Assembly: GCA_026707405.1 (NCBI GenBank)
Contig: JAPOWW010000007.1
Coordinates: forward strand, 19,749 to 83,748
Direction of reading: 5' to 3'
From: Chloroflexota bacterium
GTDB lineage: Bacteria; Chloroflexota; UBA11872; VXNJ01
Length of the DNA: 64,000 nucleotides
Shown piece by piece: positions 46,789-57,204 of the stretch (position 1 is its first letter; each line of letters starts with the position of its first letter). The notes below the pieces were generated by a model that was not told the DNA's origin, ran no database searches, and saw only the letters and a list, made by a program, of their open reading frames with translations. Both the position numbers and the translations under genes were made by a program.

Positions 46789-49266
46789 CTATCCGGTAAT
46801 ACGCGTCCGTCCTAGTCTCAACGAGTTCAAGACAACCGATAGCGAACTGAGCGCCATAGCGCCGGCGGCCAGCGCCGGCGTCAGTTGAATCTCGAACACC
46901 GGAAAGAGCACTCCGGCAGCGACAGGTATTAAGGCTACGTTGTACCCGAAAGCCCAAAAGAGATTCTGCCGGATCGTTCTCAGCGTCGACCTGCTTAGCT
47001 GAATAGCGTCGGCAACACCATGCAGGTCGCTGCGGATTAGGGTCACGTCGGACGTCTCGATGGCGATATCGGTCCCGCTGCCCATTGCGATTCCAACGTC
47101 GGCCTTGGCGAGCGCCGGCGCGTCGTTTATGCCGTCTCCAGCCATTGCGACCCGCAGCCCCTCTTTCTGCAACTCCTCGACAATTTGCGACTTCCCTTCA
47201 GGGGCAACCTCGGACCGCACCGCGTCGACCCCTACTTGATCGGCAATCATCCTGGCGGTACCGGCCCTGTCGCCGGTCACCAATTCCACGTGCAATCCCA
47301 TGCTGCGCAGACGGCTGACGGCATCGCGAGCCTCGGGCCTGGGAACATCCGCTACCGCCAGAACGCCGGAAACCCTGCCATCGATTGCGGCGAACACGGG
47401 AGTCTTACCCTCTTCCTCGAATCGGCCGGCTATGGCTGCGGAACCGTCAAGCACCGCGTTCCGCTGAGCCAGGAGACGCTCGGTCCCTATAAGTACATTC
47501 TCTCCATCGACCCTTGCCTCCACCCCCATGCCGGTTAACGAACGAAAACTCGAGGCGTCACGAAGTTCGATTCCTCGCTGGCGCGCCGCCTCCACGATTG
47601 CCTGGCCTAGCGGATGCTCGGAATCCCCCTCGGCGGCGGCCACCACCCCCAGCAGATCGGATTCGGTAAGACCATTCAGCGGCGTGATATCCGTCAATTC
47701 AGGTGTCCCCCGGGTAATCGTGCCCGTCTTGTCGAGGATCACCGCGTCGATCTTTCCAGCCGCCTCCAACGCTTCGCCGCCTCGCATCAAGATTCCCGAC
47801 TCCGCCCCCTTGCCGGCTCCAACCATGATCGCGGTCGGAGTCGCCAGTCCCAGGGCGCATGGGCAGGCGACCACGAGCACGGCCACGGCGCTCATCAGAG
47901 CGTGGGTCACTGCCGGGTACGGACCAACCGCAAGCCAAACTCCCAAAGTAACCAGCGCTATGAGCAGGACCGCCGGTACGAAGCGCGCGGCAACCCGGTC
48001 AGCGAGCCGCTGAACGGGAGCCTTGCTCGACTGGGCTTGCTCCACAAGGCCGATCATCCGTGAAAGAAACGTATCTCGACCGACGCTTACCGTGCCCACC
48101 CGAAGGCTGCCGGTCGTATTCACGGTCGCGCCGACAACCCGGTCGCCGACGCCTTTGTCGACCGGAATGCTCTCACCCGTAATCATCGACTCGTCCACCG
48201 AAGACTCGCCTTCAAGCACTTCGCCGTCGACGGGGATCCTCTCGCCCGGACGCACCGCGACCACGTCCCCGACGATCACGTCGGCAGTTGGAATGGTCGT
48301 CTCGGTCCCATCGCGGATCACGCGCGCCGTGTCGGGACGCAGTCCTATGAGACGCTTGATCGCAAGCGAAGTCCGTCCCTTCGCTCGCGCCTCGAGAAAC
48401 CGGCCCAGCAAGATCAGGCCAATGATTATCGCCGCGGTGTCGTAGTAGTAGGCGACGTCCGCTGCCGAGCCTGTCAGGACCTGCGGCCACAAGGTCAGGA
48501 CGACGCTGTAGAAATACGCTGCGCTAGTGCCAATGGAGATCAGCGTGTTCATGTCCGCGCTCAATCCGCGCGCCGCCTTCCATGCTCCTTTATGGAAACG
48601 CCACCCGGCCCAAAACTGAACCGGCGTCACGATTGCGAGCAGGAAAAACGGCTCCCCCAGCAGTCCTGGTGCCGGAATAAACTCCATCGATCCCCACAAG
48701 GCCACCAGCCCCACCGCTAGGGCAATCACCGACTTGACTGGCAGGTCGCGAAAATCGCCACCACGCGCGGCGACCATCCGCCCGTTCGCCTCGTCTGATT
48801 CAGCCGGACGGTCTTCCGACGGATCGTCGACAAGCTCATATCCGGCCTGCCCGATCACGTTTTTCAGATCGGTTCTTGAGGCGGTTCCCCGTATCAGCCG
48901 CACGTTTGCTCGTTCCGTGGCAAGATTCACAGCCGCTTCGACCACGCCCGGAACACTGGCGACCGCCCGCTCGACCGTCCCAACGCATGACGCGCAGCTC
49001 ATGCCCGCCACTTGTAGATGGATCGACTCGATAGGAACGTCGTAGCCGGCTTCCTCGACCCGTTCGACGACCTCAGGCAATGTCACCGAATCAACGTCGA
49101 ACCGAACGCTAAGAGTCCCTTGGACGAGGTTGACGGTCGCCTCGCTCACGCCCTCGGCCGACAGGGCGCTCCGCTCAACACGGTTCACGCACGAAGCGCA
49201 GTGCATCCCCGTTACCGGCAGCGTAAGCGTCTGTGAGTGGGCCGCGCGGTCTGTTTTCGCCTGCAT
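46789..49266 (-). CDS. copA: Copper-translocating P-type ATPase
   Basis: 825 aa: two HMA domains ([22 protein letters not shown]), CPC motif [74 protein letters not shown]. Confidence 0.96.
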   Translation of the reverse strand: MQAKTDRAAHSQTLTLPVTGMHCASCVNRVERSALSAEGVSEATVNLVQGTLSVRFDVDSVTLPEVVERVEEAGYDVPIESIHLQVAGMSCASCVGTVERAVASVPGVVEAAVNLATERANVRLIRGTASRTDLKNVIGQAGYELVDDPSEDRPAESDEANGRMVAARGGDFRDLPVKSVIALAVGLVALWGSMEFIPAPGLLGEPFFLLAIVTPVQFWAGWRFHKGAWKAARGLSADMNTLISIGTSAAYFYSVVLTLWPQVLTGSAADVAYYYDTAAIIIGLILLGRFLEARAKGRTSLAIKRLIGLRPDTARVIRDGTETTIPTADVIVGDVVAVRPGERIPVDGEVLEGESSVDESMITGESIPVDKGVGDRVVGATVNTTGSLRVGTVSVGRDTFLSRMIGLVEQAQSSKAPVQRLADRVAARFVPAVLLIALVTLGVWLAVGPYPAVTHALMSAVAVLVVACPCALGLATPTAIMVGAGKGAESGILMRGGEALEAAGKIDAVILDKTGTITRGTPELTDITPLNGLTESDLLGVVAAAEGDSEHPLGQAIVEAARQRGIELRDASSFRSLTGMGVEARVDGENVLIGTERLLAQRNAVLDGSAAIAGRFEEEGKTPVFAAIDGRVSGVLAVADVPRPEARDAVSRLRSMGLHVELVTGDRAGTARMIADQVGVDAVRSEVAPEGKSQIVEELQKEGLRVAMAGDGINDAPALAKADVGIAMGSGTDIAIETSDVTLIRSDLHGVADAIQLSRSTLRTIRQNLFWAFGYNVALIPVAAGVLFPVFEIQLTPALAAGAMALSSLSVVLNSLRLGRTRITG

Positions 49267-49640
49267 CAGGAATCCCTACTCGAACTACCGGCGGCGGCAG
49301 GACCCAGCATCGAGCTTGCGACCTGCTCGATTACCTCACCCGTCGAAGCCACCCGGCGAAGATGGCCTGTGCCCTTGAATACATCCATCAATTCACCGAT
49401 CACCCGCTGTCGCTCCATCGCATCCGTTCCCCGAATGGCGGTGGTCACGCAACTGTGCAGATGCTTCTCCAAGATGGCCGCATTTACTCGCTCGATAGCC
49501 CCCTGGATCGCAAGCGTCTGCTTGAGTATGTCGACGCAATACCTGTCGTCTGCGATCATCCTCTCGACCGCCGAGGCGTGGCCTTCGATCGATTTCCACC
49601 GGTTGAGAATCTTCTTGGTCTCATCGTCCAACTTGATCAA
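49266..49640 (-). CDS. csoR: CsoR-type metal-sensing transcriptional repressor
   Basis: [61 protein letters not shown] (Cys-His-Cys sensor). Probable TTG start near 49640, since the longer ORF would span the operator-like palindrome. Confidence 0.88.
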   Translation of the reverse strand: MIKLDDETKKILNRWKSIEGHASAVERMIADDRYCVDILKQTLAIQGAIERVNAAILEKHLHSCVTTAIRGTDAMERQRVIGELMDVFKGTGHLRRVASTGEVIEQVASSMLGPAAAGSSSRDS

Positions 49641-49664
49641 ATCTCCACTATGGAACTTGCCGGC

Positions 49665-49683
49665 ACCCCACCTGGGGTGGGGT
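49665..49683. promoter_or_regulatory. CsoR operator-like palindrome
   Basis: ACCCCAC-CTGGG-GTGGGGT perfect 7-bp arms, GC-tract palindrome of CsoR-operator type, directly upstream of csoR-copA. Confidence 0.65.
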
Positions 49684-49909
49684 ATGACTCTCACAATACC
49701 TTATACCTTCTGTCAATCCATTGGAGATAGTTGCCCGAACGGCGGTGGGAATGCGTGGATCACCGAGCGCCTACTCTCCTTGAACGGGTCTCGGCAATCT
49801 GCAGACCACTCCGTGATACTGTTGCACGATAAACGGACCTATCGTCAGGACGCCAAACGTTTGCGGGGTAGATCGGTTCGCTACTACTTGGGGTGCAGAG
49901 GAGGTAGGG

Positions 49910-50563
49910 ATGCCGAGAACTGAATATGAGAATCAACTACAGAGTATTCAAGACGAGCTCCTGCAAATCGGCGCCCTGGTGGAATCCAGCATCACCAAGG
50001 CCCTTGATGCTCTAAAAAACCGCGACCTTGAAGTATCGCGCCAGGTCGTCAAGGATGACGACGTGATCGACTTCAGGCATCAGGCGCTTGAGGAGCAATG
50101 CATCGACGTGCTGGCTCTTCAGCAACCAATGGGTGGCGATCTGCGGACTCTCGTGAGCGTGCTCCTGATTGCCTCCGAGCTCGAGAGGATGGGGGACTAC
50201 GCTGAGGGTATAGCCAAAATTAGCCTCCGCATGGGCGACGATCCACTGCTCAAACCGCTGATCGACATCCCCCGGATGGGCGAGATAGCTATACAAATGC
50301 TCCGCAACAGTCTGCGCGCGTTCGTGAATCACGACAACGAAGCCGCTATGCAGGTCGCGGCAGACGACGATGAGGTTGACGCTCTATACGAACAGGTGTT
50401 CAGAGAGCTGCTTGTCTACATGATCGAGAATCCCGGGACCATTCGCCGCGCGACCTATCTGATCTGGGTGGCCCACGATCTGGAACGAATTGCCGACCGC
50501 GCGACCAACATCGCCGAACGGGTTATTTACGTGACCACTGGCGTGCTCCCAAGATCGGTCTGA
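49910..50563 (+). CDS. phoU: Phosphate transport system regulator PhoU
   Basis: 217 aa: YENQLQSIQDELLQIGALVESSITKALDALKNRDLEVSRQVVKDDDVID...LRTLVSVLLIASELERMGDYAEGIAKI...IWVAHDLERIADRATNIAERVIYVTTG. Confidence 0.95.
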   Translation: MPRTEYENQLQSIQDELLQIGALVESSITKALDALKNRDLEVSRQVVKDDDVIDFRHQALEEQCIDVLALQQPMGGDLRTLVSVLLIASELERMGDYAEGIAKISLRMGDDPLLKPLIDIPRMGEIAIQMLRNSLRAFVNHDNEAAMQVAADDDEVDALYEQVFRELLVYMIENPGTIRRATYLIWVAHDLERIADRATNIAERVIYVTTGVLPRSV

Positions 50564-50615
50564 GCCGGCACACAAGTCTGGCCGCCTCGCTTACACTCGC
50601 CGCGGAACGCCTGTG

Positions 50616-51620
50616 CTAGTGGTGATTTGACTCCGAGTAGTGGTCCGAGAGCAGGTCTTCGCCCCAGTCGTGCTCGAAGTCCCGCCAAACGGCGTGAATG
50701 TGATTCCCATCGTTCTGGGTGTTGTCGTACTCGATCATGAAATGTGGACCGACCACCGAGTAGTAGTGCTTCTTGCCTTTTTCCTCAGGACCCGCCCACG
50801 CGAATGTGGTGGTTTCCAGTCCTGCCGACTCGATCTTCCTCCACTCGTTGCGGGCTACTTCTTGTGCCGCTCGGTCCACGTAGTACCGAATCAGCTCGAC
50901 CATGCGGTCCCGCTGAACGCCCGACATTTTCGAAAACGCCAAGCCCCGTAGAGGCATTTCCGGTGACACCGTCCGGTAGTTCTTCGTGAGAATGTCGTCC
51001 GGCGCGACCGGATCGACAATCGCCTGTTTCTTCAGGCCATAGTCCAGACTGCCAAGGACCGCCCTCGCCAGGTCCTCTTCCTGCGACAGAATTCTCTTGC
51101 CCTTCTCCGGTCCGTGTCTGACTTCAGCGGGGTTGGCTCCCAGGAAAAACGGAAGCGGCGAGACGACTTCCCGGTCGATCACCGCAAAGTGCAGGCCTAT
51201 GTGATGACCACCGGCCCGCCACGCCCACGGCTCGGGTCCCGCCGGATCGCCGAAGACGCTGTAGTAGTAAAGCTCGGGGTCCCGCCTCCAGTGCGTCGCG
51301 ACGTTCTGCATCCTCTCCCAAACGTTCAGAATGCTCTCCAGGTCGATTATTTGTCTCGCCTGGTCCGCGCTCCTGACGCTCAAGCCGCTCGCCATCAACT
51401 CGAATGCGAGGACTCGCTGCGACGCGTCCATGTCCTTCAATCGCAGCCCCTTGCGACCCACCGGAACGTAGTTCCACTCATAGCGCTCATCGCCCTCGAA
51501 GTCGAACGTTGCCGCGCCGCGCTGCTCGTCGGTAAGCGAATCGAGAAACCGGAGTGCCGCCTCCCGCATTCTCCGCGCCGTCACCGGCGCGTGATGGGCC
51601 GTCCTTAGCTCGGTCGTCAC
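50616..51620 (-). CDS. DUF3500 family protein
   Basis: 334 aa: LRFLDSLTDEQRGAATFDFEGDERYEWNYVPVGRKGLRLKDMDASQRVLAFELMASGLS...HIGLHFAVID...YDNTQNDGNHIHAVWRDFEHDWGEDLLSDHY. Confidence 0.85.
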   Translation of the reverse strand: MTTELRTAHHAPVTARRMREAALRFLDSLTDEQRGAATFDFEGDERYEWNYVPVGRKGLRLKDMDASQRVLAFELMASGLSVRSADQARQIIDLESILNVWERMQNVATHWRRDPELYYYSVFGDPAGPEPWAWRAGGHHIGLHFAVIDREVVSPLPFFLGANPAEVRHGPEKGKRILSQEEDLARAVLGSLDYGLKKQAIVDPVAPDDILTKNYRTVSPEMPLRGLAFSKMSGVQRDRMVELIRYYVDRAAQEVARNEWRKIESAGLETTTFAWAGPEEKGKKHYYSVVGPHFMIEYDNTQNDGNHIHAVWRDFEHDWGEDLLSDHYSESNHH

Positions 51621-51648
51621 CTCTCCCCCTCCAGTCCCCGAGAGCTCC

Positions 51649-52059
51649 TCAGGAAACTCCGGAAAGCTCCTCCACGTCCGCGTCCTCTTCCAAAAGCTCG
51701 ATCTCGTACCCGTCGGGGTCGTCTATGAAACCCATCTTCGTTCCGGAGACGAATTCCTCTCGCCACTCGTCCGGCCAGATTTCTATTCCCCGTCCCTCGA
51801 GTTCGGCGCAAAACGAGGTCAGATCCGGCACGCCTATCGCCATGTGCATCAGGTCTTCCGGCACGTTCAGGTCGTAATCGTCCGAATACGTAAGCTCCAG
51901 CGTGTGCTTGTTTCCAGGCAGCTCCAGATGCGCGATCTCGTTGCCCTGCGGCGACTTCTCGCTGCGGCTCATTACGCGGAAACCGAGATTGTCGCAGTAG
52001 AAATTGATCGACGCGTCGAGATCGCTGACGCGGATCCGTGTGTGCAAGAAAACTGCCAT
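51649..52059 (-). CDS. VOC family (glyoxalase I-like) protein
   Basis: MAVFLHTRIRVSDLDASINFYCDNLGFRVMSR...NKHTLELTYSDDYDLNVPEDLMHMAIGVPDL...KMGFIDDPDGYEIELLEED. ATG at 52059. Confidence 0.88.
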   Translation of the reverse strand: MAVFLHTRIRVSDLDASINFYCDNLGFRVMSRSEKSPQGNEIAHLELPGNKHTLELTYSDDYDLNVPEDLMHMAIGVPDLTSFCAELEGRGIEIWPDEWREEFVSGTKMGFIDDPDGYEIELLEEDADVEELSGVS

Positions 52060-52249
52060 ATCGTCTACCTCTCCCGTGAGCTCGGCTTCGCTTCGCCCTG
52101 CATCTGCCGTGCATGTTCTGCAGTGGCTAGATTGATTGTTTGAAAGCCTACCGACTATTGCCCCAGGCCGCATCCCCGCCATATCTGTCTAGGTGTCCCA
52201 CCACAGGGCGATTAAGGTTAGAAAGTTACTCCGACCGGGAGGTTCCTAA

Positions 52250-52753
52250 ATGAAGAAAGTCTGTGTAGCGGGTGCGATTGTCCTCATCGTCTCCGTTGTC
52301 GCGCTTGGCTGCAGTCCCAACGGCTCCGGGATTTCCCCGGCAATGGAAAAGAGAGCTTCTGATCACATGGTGGCGGAAGCCCTGCTGACCGCCCACTTCA
52401 TCGCGGCGGCACAGAAAGCCGGAATGAGCGATGCGGAAATAAACGCCGTTTTGAATCAGGTCGCGGACGTAACGATCATCTCAGAGTTCTGGATCAGTGA
52501 CGACCAGGGCAAAGTTGTCTTTACCAACATACCCGGTACAGGCTTTGCCTTTCCTACGTCCACCGACGCCGAAGGACAGGCCGCGCCCTTTGCGGCCTTG
52601 CTGACCGGGGAAAGGGACGTTGTAGTCCAGGAAGTGACGCCCCGGGTCCTGGACGACGTGGATTTCAAATACGTCGGCGTTTCCGGAGTAGACCAAAAGC
52701 GCATCGTCCAGGTCGGCATATCCGGCGCCACGCTCAAGGACTCTAGCCGCTAG
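52250..52753 (+). CDS. Lipoprotein with Cache-like extracytoplasmic sensor domain (tentative)
   Basis: Signal/lipobox MKKVCVAGAIVLIVSVVALGC, then ITIISEFWISDDQGKVVFTNIPGTGFAFPTSTDAEGQAAPFAALLTG...VQVGISGATL; no signalling output domain. Confidence 0.6.
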   Translation: MKKVCVAGAIVLIVSVVALGCSPNGSGISPAMEKRASDHMVAEALLTAHFIAAAQKAGMSDAEINAVLNQVADVTIISEFWISDDQGKVVFTNIPGTGFAFPTSTDAEGQAAPFAALLTGERDVVVQEVTPRVLDDVDFKYVGVSGVDQKRIVQVGISGATLKDSSR

Positions 52754-52960
52754 CCGCGGGCGGATCACCCGACTCTCATATCCCGGCGAATCGCTAAACA
52801 TAAACTCGACGGATCGCCCAACCGAGCGACACAAGGGACCTGAGCTAAGCCGCAAACGCCGAGCCTACACTGCAGGCTCTTATAGATATCTCCCCGGTCT
52901 GTTAGTTACCCTTGAGATAGTCACGGGACGTTCGGGTCTGAAAGTGAAAGGCGTTGCCAG

Positions 52961-54964
52961 ATGTTCCGGTTCCTGCGTATCAGACCGCTGATCCTGGCTT
53001 TGGGCGGGCTGCTGGCATTCACCGTGCTGGCCTGCGACAGAGAAGTCGCGCAAGAATCGCAGCCCACGGCACAGCCGGCAATCGAGGTTACCGCCGAACC
53101 AACAGTCGAGCCGGTGGCCGCGGCCGGACCGCCGATCTATCAGATGGGCATATTCGCCGAACCCATTTCCAGGAACTTCTGGAACTACTACGGAGGGCCC
53201 GCCGGCTCCGTGTGGACCGGATATGTACTGGCCGGCTGGAGCACGTCCCTCTACGGCTACTCAGACCAACGCTTCGAATGGGTTCCAGTAGCCGCGGCCG
53301 ACTTCCCGACAGACCTCAAGAAGGAGACCGTCGGAGGCACGGAATTCTGGACTACCGAAGTAACGATCAAAACAGGACTCGTGTGGAGCGACGGCGAGGA
53401 GATCACAGCCGAAGACTTCGTCTTTACCGTCAACACCGTGATGGATCTGGAGCTTGGTTCCAACTGGGCAAGCGCCGTCGATCCGGCTTTCGTCGATCGC
53501 GTGGAAGCTATCGATAGTCACGTGTTAAAGATCTTCTTTAAGGCCACCGACGATGAGGGCAATCCCCAAACACCCGGCCTAAGCGTCTGGCAGTTCGGAC
53601 TCGGCTTCATGCCGATTTTGCCGGAGCACTATTGGGCCCCTGTCGTCGAAGAGGCCAAGCAAGCCGGAGACGGCGCGCAGCAGATCGAGGCCCTCTTCGC
53701 ACACGTTCCCGAGGGCGAACCGACCGCCGGCGGCTTTACTTTCAGCAAGTGGGAACCGGGCGCATTCTTCGAAAACAAGACTTCGCCCGACTTCTTCGAT
53801 AAGGGCACAATCGTCACCCTCTACGAAAACGGCGCCATTACCGAATCCAACGAACGGCACGGATACGCGGCCGGCTACTACGGCGAGCCGCAGGGTGACA
53901 CGGTGCTCGAGTACGAGGTCGGCCCTCACGTCGACTCCGAGATATTCAGCATCTACGGCAACCAGGACGCCGCGGTACTTGCGCTCACCAACGGCGACAT
54001 AGATTTTGTGTTCAATCCGTTGGGGCTGGAAAAGGGCTTTCAAGACCGCATCATGGCCGCGGACGATGTGCAGATCATCACCAATCCCGACAACGGCATG
54101 TTTTATATGGGATTCAACGTCCGCAAGCCGCCTATGAGCATTCCGGAATTCAGACAGGCGGTGGCGACGGTTATCGACAAGGAATTCGTCGCGCAGACCA
54201 TTCTGCAGGGCGCGGCGATTCCCATGTACTCTCTGGTACCCGAGGGCAACACCGCATGGCACAACCCCAATGTCAGTAAGTTTGGTCAGGGGTTGTCTAG
54301 AGGCGAAAGGGTCCAGCAGGCCGTCGAGCTGCTGAAGAGCGCGGGATTCACCTACGAGCAGGAACCGCAAGTAGGCGAAGACGGCAGCTTCGTTGCCATG
54401 CCGGGCCAGGGTCTCAAGATGCCCGACGGCTCGGATGTGCCGCCGCTCGAGTTGATCGCCCCCAGCGCGGGCTACGATCCGCTCAGGGCGACGTTCGCCA
54501 TTTGGATCGAGCGCTGGCTGAACGACCTCGGTATCCCCATCCGAGCCAATCTCCTCGGCTTCAACTTGATAGTCGACAAGCTTTTCAGCGACACAGTCGC
54601 CCGGGACCTGGACCTCTGGATACTGGGCTGGAGCCTGAACCTCTTCCCCGACTATCTGGAAGCCTTTTTTCACAGCCGCAACGCGCCCGAGAACCAGGAG
54701 GGCGGAAACAACTGGGGCGGCTACGCCAACCCCGCATACGACGACCTCTCCTTCAAGCTGTTGTCCGAGACGACCATCGAAGGAGCGAAGGAAACAGTGT
54801 TCCGCCTGCAGGAATTCCTGGCCGACGATCTGCCATACGTCCCGCTGTTCACGATTCCCAAGCTCGACTCCTACAGGCCCTCTCGAGTCGAGTTCCCCTA
54901 CACTTCCGTGCTCGGTGGACTGGAAGGGCAAAGCGGTATGCAGCAAGTAGTGCTCGTCAAATAG
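52961..54964 (+). CDS. Peptide/oligopeptide ABC transporter substrate-binding protein (SBP_bac_5)
   Basis: 667 aa with lipobox LAFTVLACDRE, TGLVWSDGEEITAEDFVFTVNTVMD, YMGFNVRKPPMSIPEFRQAVATVIDKEFVAQTIL, DLDLWILGWSLNLFPDYLEAFFHS. Confidence 0.92.
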   Translation: MFRFLRIRPLILALGGLLAFTVLACDREVAQESQPTAQPAIEVTAEPTVEPVAAAGPPIYQMGIFAEPISRNFWNYYGGPAGSVWTGYVLAGWSTSLYGYSDQRFEWVPVAAADFPTDLKKETVGGTEFWTTEVTIKTGLVWSDGEEITAEDFVFTVNTVMDLELGSNWASAVDPAFVDRVEAIDSHVLKIFFKATDDEGNPQTPGLSVWQFGLGFMPILPEHYWAPVVEEAKQAGDGAQQIEALFAHVPEGEPTAGGFTFSKWEPGAFFENKTSPDFFDKGTIVTLYENGAITESNERHGYAAGYYGEPQGDTVLEYEVGPHVDSEIFSIYGNQDAAVLALTNGDIDFVFNPLGLEKGFQDRIMAADDVQIITNPDNGMFYMGFNVRKPPMSIPEFRQAVATVIDKEFVAQTILQGAAIPMYSLVPEGNTAWHNPNVSKFGQGLSRGERVQQAVELLKSAGFTYEQEPQVGEDGSFVAMPGQGLKMPDGSDVPPLELIAPSAGYDPLRATFAIWIERWLNDLGIPIRANLLGFNLIVDKLFSDTVARDLDLWILGWSLNLFPDYLEAFFHSRNAPENQEGGNNWGGYANPAYDDLSFKLLSETTIEGAKETVFRLQEFLADDLPYVPLFTIPKLDSYRPSRVEFPYTSVLGGLEGQSGMQQVVLVK

Positions 54965-55105
54965 TGGCGTCCATGCTCCCGATCACTATCGGGTCGAGCA
55001 TCGGGAAGCAGGCTTTTCTGGTACCAGTCTGAGCCGGATGCGGTTTTGCATGGCCTCAATGCGTCACGCCCTTTTCTTGGCGCGTGGTATTTCAGGTAGT
55101 TCTGA

Positions 55106-56254
55106 ATGGCTCGCTATCTAATAAAACGAACACTTCAGATACTGCTCACCCTCTTCATATTCCTCTCGATTGTCTTCTTTCTCGTAAACGCCCAGCCGGG
55201 TGATATCAGCCATGTCTACAGCCTCAATCCCGACCTTCCTCCGGAGACCAGAGCGAAACTCCAGGACCTCTTTGGCGTCAATGAACCCCTTTGGAAACAG
55301 TACCTGGTTTATGTCAAGAACACCCTGACCGGCAACTTCGGCGTTTCGTTCAGTCTCTATCCAAGAACCGTCGCCGACGTCATTGGCGAGCGCCTTCCCA
55401 GGACTCTCGTGCTCTTCCTGACCGCCACCGTGCTCTCGTTCTATCTCGGATTCGCCCTCGGCAAGATAGTCGCCTGGCGCAGGGGAGGGTGGGTCGAATA
55501 CGGCTCCACGATCGGTAGCGTAACGCTCTACACCGTGTTCACCCCCTGGTTTGCGCTCATGATGATCTGGCTATTTGCGTTCAGGGCTGGCTGGCTGCCA
55601 ATAGGCAAATTCCTGGATCCAGTTGAATGGAGAGAAGCCCCCACCAGCGCGAATGCCGTGTTCAATCAGATGATCATTACCATGATCGTGCTGTCCGTAG
55701 CGATATTTGCCGTCTTTTTATTCACGACCCGAAAACGTGTGGCGGGGGCGCGGTTGATCCAGGCGGGAAGCATCGTGCTGACCGCGGCCGTCGTGGCCGG
55801 CGTTTGGATTGCTTCCGGCGTCGCCCATCTCGCCTGGGACATCGTTGAACACATGATCCTGCCCGTAGGCACCCTGACGCTCATCAGTTTCGGGGGCGCC
55901 ATGCTGCTCACCCGAAACAGCATGTTGGAGACCATGCGCGAAGACTACGTGACCGCCGCCCGCGCCAAGGGACTTCCGGAAAAGCAGGTGCGCGACCGGC
56001 ATGTCGCTCGCAACGCCCTTCTCCCCGTAGTAACCAGTTTCGTATTCAGCTTGGCGTTCGCCGTTGACGGCGGAATTATCATCGAATCCGTCTTCTCATG
56101 GCCCGGCATGGGACAAACGCTCATCTCGGCGGCAACTACGGAAGACCTGCCCCTCGCCGTCGGCGCATTCGTCTTTGTCGGAATCTTCGTTCTGGTGGCC
56201 CATCTTGCCGCCGACGTTCTATACGTTTACCTCGACCCCAGGATCCGCTACTGA
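55106..56254 (+). CDS. ABC transporter permease (DppB-like)
   Basis: 382 aa: MARYLIKRTLQILLTLFIFLSIVFFLVNAQPGD, LTRNSMLETMREDYVTAARAKGLPEKQVRDRHVARNALLPVVTSF, FSWPGMGQ. Confidence 0.93.
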   Translation: MARYLIKRTLQILLTLFIFLSIVFFLVNAQPGDISHVYSLNPDLPPETRAKLQDLFGVNEPLWKQYLVYVKNTLTGNFGVSFSLYPRTVADVIGERLPRTLVLFLTATVLSFYLGFALGKIVAWRRGGWVEYGSTIGSVTLYTVFTPWFALMMIWLFAFRAGWLPIGKFLDPVEWREAPTSANAVFNQMIITMIVLSVAIFAVFLFTTRKRVAGARLIQAGSIVLTAAVVAGVWIASGVAHLAWDIVEHMILPVGTLTLISFGGAMLLTRNSMLETMREDYVTAARAKGLPEKQVRDRHVARNALLPVVTSFVFSLAFAVDGGIIIESVFSWPGMGQTLISAATTEDLPLAVGAFVFVGIFVLVAHLAADVLYVYLDPRIRY

Positions 56255-57204
56255 TGGCTGTTTCCGACTCGCCTCCGACAGCACCCCGATCACTATGGGC
56301 GGTGCGCGCCGCGTTGGCTGCGCGGAGTTTCAAACAAAGCTGGTCGATGTTTCGCGGTACGCGCATCGGGATAATCGGTCTCGCAATCATCCTCTTTTAC
56401 CTGTTGCTTGCTGCGGCTCATCCCATTCTGATGAACACCGTCTGGGACGAGAAGATCTACGATCCGGTAGTCGGATACGCATTCGACGAGACTCGACAGC
56501 CCGCCCCGCCAAGCTGGAGTCACCCACTCGGCACCGATCCTTTGGGACGGGACGTTTTGAGTCAGCTCATGTACAGCGCTAGGTCCGAGTTCATGCTCGG
56601 GCTGTTGGCAGCCCTCATAACGGTGTCCATCGGGACGACGGTAGGCGCCGTCGCCGCCTATTTCGGCGGGGTGGTCGATACCGTGCTGATGAGGCTGGCC
56701 GACATCATGATCATGCTGCCAGGGATAAGCGTGCTTATCGTGCTCAGCGCGCTCATCGGAGTCGAACACTTCGAGCTTGCCCTGATTATCGGAATACTCT
56801 CGGGGTTCGGCGGCACCGGCGTCGTGCTTAAATCCCAAGCGCTCTCCGTCGTCGTCAAGCCATACATCGAGGCGGCAAGGGCGGCCGGTGGTGGACCGGT
56901 TCATATCATCTTCGTCCACATCGTCCCGAACCTCCTGCCCCTCTCATTCCTCTACATGATGTTCACCGTCACCGGCGCCATATTCTCCGAAGCGGTCCTT
57001 AGTTTTCTCGGACTCCTCAACGTTCGCATGAGTTGGGGGCTGATGATCCACACCACCGAATCGGCCGGCTACCTGCTGCAGGTCGGTGAGTACTGGTGGC
57101 TCATTTTCCCAGCCAGTCTGTCCATAACGTTGCTGTGTTCGTCCTTCTATCTCGTCGGAAGGTCGCTTGACGAGGTAGTCAACCCGAGGCTGCGGCGCTC
57201 GTGA
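56254..57204 (+). CDS. ABC transporter permease (DppC-like)
   Basis: MAVSDSPPTAPRSLWAVRAALAARSFKQSWSMFRGTRIGIIGLAIILFY, HPLGTDPLGRDVLSQLMYSARSEFMLG, YIEAARAAGGGPVHIIFVHIVPNLLPL. ATG overlaps the preceding TGA. Confidence 0.93.
   Translation: MAVSDSPPTAPRSLWAVRAALAARSFKQSWSMFRGTRIGIIGLAIILFYLLLAAAHPILMNTVWDEKIYDPVVGYAFDETRQPAPPSWSHPLGTDPLGRDVLSQLMYSARSEFMLGLLAALITVSIGTTVGAVAAYFGGVVDTVLMRLADIMIMLPGISVLIVLSALIGVEHFELALIIGILSGFGGTGVVLKSQALSVVVKPYIEAARAAGGGPVHIIFVHIVPNLLPLSFLYMMFTVTGAIFSEAVLSFLGLLNVRMSWGLMIHTTESAGYLLQVGEYWWLIFPASLSITLLCSSFYLVGRSLDEVVNPRLRRS

Noticed and set aside
53579-54946. 455 aa minus-strand ORF
   Set aside because: Exact antisense shadow of the SBP_bac_5 gene, which has clear family motifs and operon context.
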